This document shows, piece by piece, positions 49,993 through 54,647 of a stretch of DNA of 54,647 nucleotides (positions are counted from its first letter, which is position 1; each line of letters starts with the position of its first letter). The DNA comes from F23-B02 sp963632825 (GTDB lineage: Bacteria; Bacillota; Clostridia; Oscillospirales; Oscillospiraceae), in NCBI GenBank assembly GCA_963632825.1, contig CAVGWF010000031.1, positions 1-54,647 of the forward strand, in the 5' to 3' direction. Below the pieces are notes generated by a model, which did not search any database, was not told the DNA's origin, and saw nothing but the letters and a program-made list of their open reading frames with translations. The position numbers and the translations under genes were made by a program.

Positions 49993-51135
49993 TCACATGA
50001 GCCCCGCTATAAACAGCCCGGGGTCTGCCTCCTTTGCCTTTGCTGCCCAGCCGTGCATCTTCGATACCGGCACGGGCATCGTTATAACGCCTTCACCGCA
50101 TTCCTCAACGGCAACGGAGCGGATAAACTCGTCGTCACCGGCAAAGCGCACATAGTAGGCGTGTCCGGCGGCGGAGTTATCGACCGGCACCTCGCGCACC
50201 ATGCCGGTATAAAAGCTCTTTACGCCGCTTAAAATGTCTGCGCAGTCGGCAACGGCGTTATACGCGGTGGGGTATCGTCCTGCGCCCTGACCGTAGAAGC
50301 TCTCCTTGCCGGTGAGCTCCGTTTCAAACGAGATGACATTGCGGTTTGTCGATACCGCCGCCTCAAGCTCGCCTGCGGGCACAAAGCAGGGCTCTACATA
50401 GCAGCTCACCGAGCCGGAGGAGTGCTTTTGACCGAATGCAAGCATTTTGCAGATGCGTTTTCTGCTCTCCGCTGCGGCAATGTCGCCCGCGCAGACGCTG
50501 CGTATGCCGAACACCGGCACATCCGCCTCCGAAAGGCACGCGTCAAACGCGACATTCGCACTTATCACGGCCTTGCGCTGAATGTCCAGCCCGTCGATGT
50601 CGGCGGAGGGGTCTGCCTCGGCATAGCCGAGTCTCTGTGCCTCGGCAAGAACATCGGCAAAGTCCGCGCCGTTTGAATGCATCGCGTCGAGAATGAAATT
50701 CGTTGTGCCGTTCATGATGCCGCAGAAGCCGTTTACGCTGTCAAGCCGCTTGACTCTTTCAAGATTTACGAGCCACGGTATGCCGCCTCCGACGGCCGGA
50801 GTGCAGCGAAATGCCACCGACTCGCGCTCGGCAAGCCCGGTGAGCTCTTTATAATAGTGTGCAACAAGGTGCTTGTTCGCGGTCACGACATTTTTTCCTG
50901 CCATCATCGCCGCGCTGACATATTCGTAGGCCGGTGACAGCCCGCCGAGCACCTCGACAACCGTGTCCACCTCGGCATCGTTCAATATAATGCTTATGTC
51001 CTTTACCGCCTTGTCGCCAAGCTCGGGTCTGTCCCTGCGCACGAGAACATATTTCACCGACATATCCTGCCGCTTGCTCACGATGTCAAGAACCCCGCCG
51101 CCGACTACTCCGCAGCCCAAAAGTGCGATCTTCAT
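49993..51135 (-). CDS. hom: Homoserine dehydrogenase
   Basis: A 380-residue NAD(P)-dependent enzyme reducing aspartate semialdehyde to homoserine. The Rossmann motif is LLGCGVVGGGVLDIV, and the catalytic core has GIMNGTTNFIL, GYAEADPSADIDGLD and GAGRYPTAYNAVAD. Only about 70 residues follow the core, less than the full C-terminal ACT domain of typical 430-residue forms, so threonine feedback may be weak or altered. ATG 51135 has AAAGGT upstream. First gene of hom-lysC-asd. Confidence 0.95.
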   Translation of the reverse strand: MKIALLGCGVVGGGVLDIVSKRQDMSVKYVLVRRDRPELGDKAVKDISIILNDAEVDTVVEVLGGLSPAYEYVSAAMMAGKNVVTANKHLVAHYYKELTGLAERESVAFRCTPAVGGGIPWLVNLERVKRLDSVNGFCGIMNGTTNFILDAMHSNGADFADVLAEAQRLGYAEADPSADIDGLDIQRKAVISANVAFDACLSEADVPVFGIRSVCAGDIAAAESRKRICKMLAFGQKHSSGSVSCYVEPCFVPAGELEAAVSTNRNVISFETELTGKESFYGQGAGRYPTAYNAVADCADILSGVKSFYTGMVREVPVDNSAAGHAYYVRFAGDDEFIRSVAVEECGEGVITMPVPVSKMHGWAAKAKEADPGLFIAGLM

Positions 51136-51165
51136 ACCTTTACCCGCCTTTGTTTGTCTTTCTGT

Positions 51166-51183
51166 CAAAAACATATGTTTTTG
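51166..51183. promoter_or_regulatory. 18-bp palindrome at the hom transcription start
   Basis: CAAAAACATATGTTTTTG is a perfect palindrome lying just downstream of the hom -10 and before the start codon. A candidate operator for an unknown regulator of threonine/lysine synthesis. Confidence 0.55.
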
Positions 51184-51193
51184 AGATGGAAAC

Positions 51194-51222
51194 AATATAA
51201 CATGTGAGGCGGCAAGATGCAA
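51194..51222 (-). promoter_or_regulatory. Sigma-A promoter of hom-lysC-asd
   Basis: Minus strand TTGCAT (51222-51217), 17-bp spacer, TATATT (51199-51194). The rest of the 289-base region 51136-51424 holds the beta-glucosidase promoter and about 140 bases with nothing recognised. Confidence 0.75.
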
Positions 51223-51391
51223 GCCTTTTTTGCGATTTTAATGTAAAAAAGGAACAATAGCCGGCGGCAGAAACAGTACAAAATGACGAAAGAAACAAAT
51301 TTGCGGGGTGCGATGCCGCCGCACGGTTATTTTTACCCGGCAGCATGAGCTTTTTGCATATCTCAATATTCCCTATTCGCTCCGTATATGG

Positions 51392-51397
51392 TATGAT
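51392..51397 (+). promoter_or_regulatory. Possible promoter of the GH3 gene
   Basis: TATGAT with a TGG extension 28 bases before the start codon. The hexamer 17 bp upstream (TTCCCT) is poor. Confidence 0.4.
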
Positions 51398-51424
51398 GTA
51401 AAAAACTCAAACGGAGGCACCGCC

Positions 51425-53806
51425 ATGAAATACGCCGGTCTTATATCGAAAATGACGCTGGAGGAGAAGGCTTCTCTCACCTCGGGCGCGGACTTCTGGA
51501 ACACCAAGGCCGTGGAGCGGCTGGGCATACCGCAGATGATGCTCGCCGACGGGCCGCACGGTCTGCGCAAGCAGATCGGCAAAAATGACCACCTCGGTCT
51601 GAACGCGGCATACCCTGCCACCTGCTTCCCTACGGCATCCGCCGCCGCGAACAGCTGGGACGAGGAGCTCATCGAGCAGATGGGCGTGCGCCTCGGCGCG
51701 GAGGCGCGGGCGCAGGAGGTCTCGGTAGTGCTCGGTCCGGGCGTCAATATAAAGCGCAGTCCGCTGTGCGGCAGAAACTTTGAATACTATTCCGAGGATC
51801 CGCTGCTCGCGGGCAGGTGCGCCGCCGCACTCATACGCGGGATGCAGTCGACCGGCGTTGCCGCGTGCGTAAAGCACTTTGCGGCAAACTCGCAGGAGAC
51901 CCTGCGCATGACAAGCGACTCGGTCATGGATGAACGCACTCTGCGGGAGATATACCTCCCCGCGTTTGAGATCGCCGTGAAGCAGGGCGGAGTCAAGTGC
52001 CTCATGACATCCTATAACCGACTCAACGGGCAGTACACCAACGAAAACACCCACCTTCTGCAGGACATACTCACCCATGATTGGGGCTATGGCGGGCTCA
52101 TCGTTACCGACTGGGGCGGCGATAACGACCGCGTTCGCGGACTGATCGCCGGAAACGCGCTCGAAATGCCCGGCACCGGCGGAGAAACCGACCGTCAGAT
52201 AGTCGGCGCCGTGCGCAGGGGCGAGCTGAGCGAGGAGCTTCTGGACAGGCGCATTGACACGGTGCTGCGGCTCGTGTTCGACGGGCAGGCAGCGTTTAAG
52301 GAAAAGCGTGCCGCCGACCTTGAGGAGCACGACGAGTTTGCCGCGCGCCTTGCCGCAGAGAGCGCGGTGCTTCTCAAAAACGAGGACGGCGCCCTGCCGC
52401 TGAAGGCCGGCACGCGCGTCGCCGTCATCGGAGATTTTGCGAAAACGCCGAGATATCAGGGAGCGGGCAGCTCGCACATAGAGCCGGCAAAGCTCACGGA
52501 CGCGCTCGGCGCGCTCAAGGCCGAGGGCATTGACATTCTGGGCTTTGAACCGGGCTTTAAGCGCTTCGGCGGAAAAAGCAAAAAGCGCCTGTCGCGCGCG
52601 GTAAAGCTTGCCGAGGGCGCCGATGCCGTGCTCCTGTATCTGGGGCTTGACGAGGGCAGCGAGGCTGAGGGCGTTGACCGCCGCCATATGCGTCTGCCGG
52701 AAAATCAGACGGAGCTGCTGCGCGAGGTAAGGCGGGTCAACGAAAACATCATTGTCGTGCTCTCGTGCGGAAGTCCGGTAGAGACCGATTGGGACGAGGC
52801 CGTCAAGGCGCTGCTGTATGCCGGTCTCGGCGGTCAGTCCGGGGCAAGAGCCGTGGCGCGGCTGCTCACCGGCAGGATATCCCCCTCCGGCAAGCTCGCC
52901 GAGACCATGCCGCACCGGCTCTCCGACACGCCGTGCGCAAATTACTATCCCGGCACGGAAAACAGCTCCGAGTACCGCGAGGGCATTTTCGTCGGCTACC
53001 GCTATTACGATACCGCCGGTGTTGAGGTCAAGTATCCCTTCGGCTTCGGACTGAGCTACGCTGACTTTGAGTACTCCGGGCTTGAGCTGCGCCCCGACGA
53101 GGTTTGCTTCACCATTAAAAATACCGGAGGCATGGCAGCGGCCGAAATAGCGCAGGTGTACATCCGCGCACCGAAGGGCGGCGTGTTCCGCCCTGACAGG
53201 GAGCTGCGCGGCTTTGCGCGCGTCGCTCTGTGTCCGGGGCAGTCAAAGCGCGTGAAGATCGGGCTCGATGAGCGCGCGTTTGAGTATTGGAATGTCGCGG
53301 AGGACCGCTGGGCGGTCGAGGGCGGCAGATACGAGGTGCTCGTCGGCGCGTCCTCGCGGGATATCCGGCTTACCGGTACACTGGATATGGCCGGCGACGG
53401 CGCCGCGGACCCCTACGCCGATCCGGTTTTCGAGCCGTACCGCAAATGCGCCGTAAAATCGGTACCCGACGAGGCGTTCGCCGCACTTCTCGGCAGAGAG
53501 ATACCGCCGCATATGTGGGACAGATCCGCGCCGCTTGAATTTAACAGCGCCCTCGTACAGGGGCGGTACCGTCCCGGCATCGGGCGGCTGCTGTACCGGC
53601 TGTTGCGGCTTGTTTACGGCTTTTTCCGTCTGACCGGCAATGCGGATGGTGCAAACAACACCGAGTTCGCAATGAACCTGCCGTACCGCGGGCTTGCCCG
53701 CTTCACGGGTGCCGTCACCGAGACTCAGGTGCGTGCGCTGCTGATGCTTGCAAACCGCGAAAAAGGCGCGCTGCGGGCGATTTTCGGCGCTTTGACCGGC
53801 AAATAA
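51425..53806 (+). CDS. Glycoside hydrolase family 3 beta-glucosidase
   Basis: A 793-residue GH3 enzyme without signal peptide, so cytoplasmic. The TIM-barrel domain comes first (SLTSGADFWNTKAVERLGIP; LGPGVNIKRSPLCGRNFEYY; CVKHFAANSQE), with the nucleophile Asp in GGLIVTDWGGDNDR. The alpha/beta sandwich follows (AVLLKNEDGALPL, YQGAGSSHIEP), then a fibronectin-III-like domain (about 560-680). The C-terminal extension of about 110 residues is often seen in clostridial intracellular GH3. It probably cleaves imported beta-glucosides. ATG 51425 has CGGAGG seven bases upstream. Exact sugar unknown. Confidence 0.93.
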   Translation: MKYAGLISKMTLEEKASLTSGADFWNTKAVERLGIPQMMLADGPHGLRKQIGKNDHLGLNAAYPATCFPTASAAANSWDEELIEQMGVRLGAEARAQEVSVVLGPGVNIKRSPLCGRNFEYYSEDPLLAGRCAAALIRGMQSTGVAACVKHFAANSQETLRMTSDSVMDERTLREIYLPAFEIAVKQGGVKCLMTSYNRLNGQYTNENTHLLQDILTHDWGYGGLIVTDWGGDNDRVRGLIAGNALEMPGTGGETDRQIVGAVRRGELSEELLDRRIDTVLRLVFDGQAAFKEKRAADLEEHDEFAARLAAESAVLLKNEDGALPLKAGTRVAVIGDFAKTPRYQGAGSSHIEPAKLTDALGALKAEGIDILGFEPGFKRFGGKSKKRLSRAVKLAEGADAVLLYLGLDEGSEAEGVDRRHMRLPENQTELLREVRRVNENIIVVLSCGSPVETDWDEAVKALLYAGLGGQSGARAVARLLTGRISPSGKLAETMPHRLSDTPCANYYPGTENSSEYREGIFVGYRYYDTAGVEVKYPFGFGLSYADFEYSGLELRPDEVCFTIKNTGGMAAAEIAQVYIRAPKGGVFRPDRELRGFARVALCPGQSKRVKIGLDERAFEYWNVAEDRWAVEGGRYEVLVGASSRDIRLTGTLDMAGDGAADPYADPVFEPYRKCAVKSVPDEAFAALLGREIPPHMWDRSAPLEFNSALVQGRYRPGIGRLLYRLLRLVYGFFRLTGNADGANNTEFAMNLPYRGLARFTGAVTETQVRALLMLANREKGALRAIFGALTGK

Positions 53807-53823
53807 GTGCCGGAGCGTTTTTC
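53794..53823 (+). terminator. Terminator overlapping the GH3 stop codon
   Basis: CCGGCA / TGCCGG with the TAA in the loop, followed by AGCGTTTTTCC. A short stem, moderate confidence. Confidence 0.5.
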
Positions 53824-53825
53824 CT

Positions 53826-53854
53826 TTGACATATTGACGGCTTTGTGATAGAAT
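53826..53854 (+). promoter_or_regulatory. Promoter P1 of the 84-residue unknown gene
   Basis: Perfect TTGACA (53826-53831), 17-bp spacer, TAGAAT (53849-53854). Confidence 0.75.
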
Positions 53855-53874
53855 AATTTCACTGCGAATTTATG

Positions 53875-53904
53875 TTTACAAATTGTAGCTTAATGTGGTA
53901 TAGT
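53875..53904 (+). promoter_or_regulatory. Promoter P2 of the 84-residue unknown gene
   Basis: TTTACA (53875-53880), 18-bp spacer ending TGG (extended -10), TATAGT (53899-53904). Confidence 0.65.
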
Positions 53905-53947
53905 TACCGCATCTGAACAACAAAGAATTATATGGGAGGAAAACAAC

Positions 53948-54202
53948 ATGTGCATTAAGGCAATAGCCAATTTTGACTACGAGGCAGCTAAGGATAACCT
54001 CGTCGAGACCATTAAGTATCTCGACGCCGGCAAGGTCCTCGGCGTTGCAGGCAAGCTCCTTGAGATAAAGCCCAAGGAAGTTGCCCAGAAGATCAAGGAC
54101 AAGGTCACTGATGAGGACACCCGCCTGTTCGTCCAGAGCAAGGTCCGTCTCGTCGGCGATATTCTGACCTGGCCCATCAGCATGATCTCCAGCTTCACCT
54201 GA
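53948..54202 (+). CDS. Small protein of unknown function, probably highly expressed
   Basis: 84 residues, mostly helical with many charged residues: MCIKAIANFDYEAAKDNLVE, then two lysine-rich stretches (AGKLLEIKPKEVAQKIKDKV), ending LTWPISMISSFT. No signal peptide or clear membrane helix, and no family recognised. Signals for strong expression are concentrated here: two tandem promoters, TGGGAGGAAAACAAC before ATG, and a strong terminator 17 bases after the stop. Monocistronic. Codon choice (AAG, CTC, GAG, ATC/ATT) looks like that of the ribosomal genes in this window. Role unknown. Confidence 0.8.
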   Translation: MCIKAIANFDYEAAKDNLVETIKYLDAGKVLGVAGKLLEIKPKEVAQKIKDKVTDEDTRLFVQSKVRLVGDILTWPISMISSFT

Positions 54203-54219
54203 TATTCCAACGACCGAAA

Positions 54220-54256
54220 GCCTCCGGGGAGCCCGTCTCCCCGGAGACTTTTTTTC
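54220..54256 (+). terminator. Terminator of the 84-residue unknown gene
   Basis: A 10-bp perfect GC-rich stem (CTCCGGGGAG / CTCCCCGGAG) with a 5-base loop, followed by ACTTTTTTTC. Confidence 0.92.
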
Positions 54257-54263
54257 GGGCTGT

Positions 54264-54304
54264 GCCGACTGATGAGGGGAGAATAAATCATCGGCGTAAG
54301 CCGC
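54264..54304 (+). repeat. Mosaic dispersed repeat, copy E (module 4)
   Basis: GACTGATGAGG ... ATCATCGGCGTAAGCCG, matching 47533-47574 of copy B, with only scattered differences in the middle. It lies between two terminators. Confidence 0.75.
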
Positions 54305-54315
54305 TGCAATAAAGC

Positions 54316-54357
54316 AAAAAACAGTAACCGCACCCACTCGGGTGCGGTTACTGTTTT
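54316..54357 (-). terminator. Terminator of the NhaC-type antiporter gene
   Basis: An 18-bp stem (AAAACAGTAACCGCACCC / GGGTGCGGTTACTGTTTT) with a 4-base loop. On the minus strand a TTTTTTGCTTT run follows. Confidence 0.9.
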
Positions 54358-54375
54358 GCGGTATTTCAATATTTC

Positions 54376-54647
54376 TTATTTCGCACCGGCGGCTGGGTCG
54401 GTCCTCTTGCCGATGGTGGCACGCAGGACGAACAGCACCGCAATGGTCATAGCCGCGCCGATGGGCAGGCAGATCCATGCGTTCTGAACAAAGCCGGCGA
54501 TTATGAAGTTCACAAAGCTCAGCAGTGCAACGGTTACGGCGTAGGGAAGCTGCGTCTGGACATGCTCAATGTGATTGCAGTTTGCACCTGCCGAGGCCAT
54601 GATGGTCGTGTCGGAGATGGGCGAGCAGTGGTCGCCGCAGACGGCGC
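54376..54647 (-). CDS. NhaC-type Na+/H+ antiporter, C-terminal part (cut by window edge)
   Basis: The last about 90 residues of a membrane transporter whose 5' part lies beyond the window. GDHCSPISDTTIMASAGANC, followed by NHIEHVQTQLPYA, is a signature of NhaC-family Na+/H+ antiporters. Two membrane helices follow (VTVALLSFVNFIIAGF; WICLPIGAAMTIAVLFVL), then a short polar tail. An ATG at 54600 is internal, since the family signature continues upstream of it. It ends 19 bases before its terminator. Confidence 0.85.
   Translation of the reverse strand, partial: AVCGDHCSPISDTTIMASAGANCNHIEHVQTQLPYAVTVALLSFVNFIIAGFVQNAWICLPIGAAMTIAVLFVLRATIGKRTDPAAGAK

Noticed and set aside
51360..51397. TTGCAT at 51354 as the -35 of the GH3 promoter
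   Set aside because: It is 32 bp from the -10, too far.
1..54647. CRISPR array, tRNA, rRNA, prophage or insertion-sequence genes
   Set aside because: I found no regularly spaced repeats, no tRNA-like cloverleaf and no integrase, transposase or phage structural gene.

Overview
The window looks like a piece of chromosome from a GC-rich member of the Clostridia (Bacillota), probably a gut anaerobe of the Oscillospirales/Christensenellales type. That placement is inference from gene content: AddAB instead of RecBCD, a T-box leader, a type III glutamine synthetase, split transketolase, BioY, and SigA encoded directly after DnaG. Isoleucine ATA codons are frequent although the DNA is GC-rich. Nearly all of it is core genome. 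I see no prophage, CRISPR array, transposase, rRNA or tRNA gene.

Layout. 1-2400: a MATE drug exporter and its MerR-type regulator, behind a promoter with a MerR-like operator. 2430-4780 (minus): rpmG-secE-nusG-rplK-rplA. 4900-10810: a PP2C phosphatase, the stump of a duplicated kinase gene, a membrane Ser/Thr kinase with cell-wall-binding-like repeats outside the membrane, two membrane-tethered proteins of unknown function, and alanine racemase. 10930-11960: a flavin reductase and an HxlR regulator transcribed divergently from overlapping promoters. 11987-14852 (minus): pyrG-nadE-bioY. 14976-18960 (minus): an asparagine-type T-box leader, then asnB and a type III glutamine synthetase. 19100-22830: a LysR regulator, a PutP-type symporter, and a second LysR regulator divergent from the symporter. 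22928-26333: trkA-trkH-tetR. 26419-33211: addB-addA. 33240-36710: rpmE, a small lipoprotein, a small membrane protein, hflX and yigZ. 36822-40931: dgt-dnaG-rpoD. 41148-42615 (minus): rarA and a DUF951 gene. 42690-43337: nth. 43529-47227 (minus): split transketolase, a galactokinase-family gene and mscS. 47672-51135 (minus): hom-lysC-asd. 51425-53806: a GH3 beta-glucosidase. 53948-54202: a small unknown gene with unusually strong expression signals. 54376-54647 (minus): the end of an NhaC-type antiporter cut by the window edge.

How the genes work together. The phosphatase/kinase pair is a reversible phosphorylation switch whose outer domain probably senses the envelope; alanine racemase, a cell-wall enzyme, lies just downstream. 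The asnB-glnA pair supplies glutamine to asparagine synthetase under one uncharged-tRNA sensor. hom-lysC-asd is the shared upper aspartate pathway towards threonine, methionine and lysine.

The main unexplained structure is a family of short mosaic repeats. Modules recur at 58-126, 37851-37892, 41003-41040, 43392-43526, 47335-47671 and 54264-54304. The 47335-47671 copy has inverted related ends and looks like a non-autonomous MITE-like element. Other points worth a look are the kinase architecture and its neighbouring stump, a T-box leader whose competing hairpin lacks a U-tract, and the strongly expressed 84-residue unknown.
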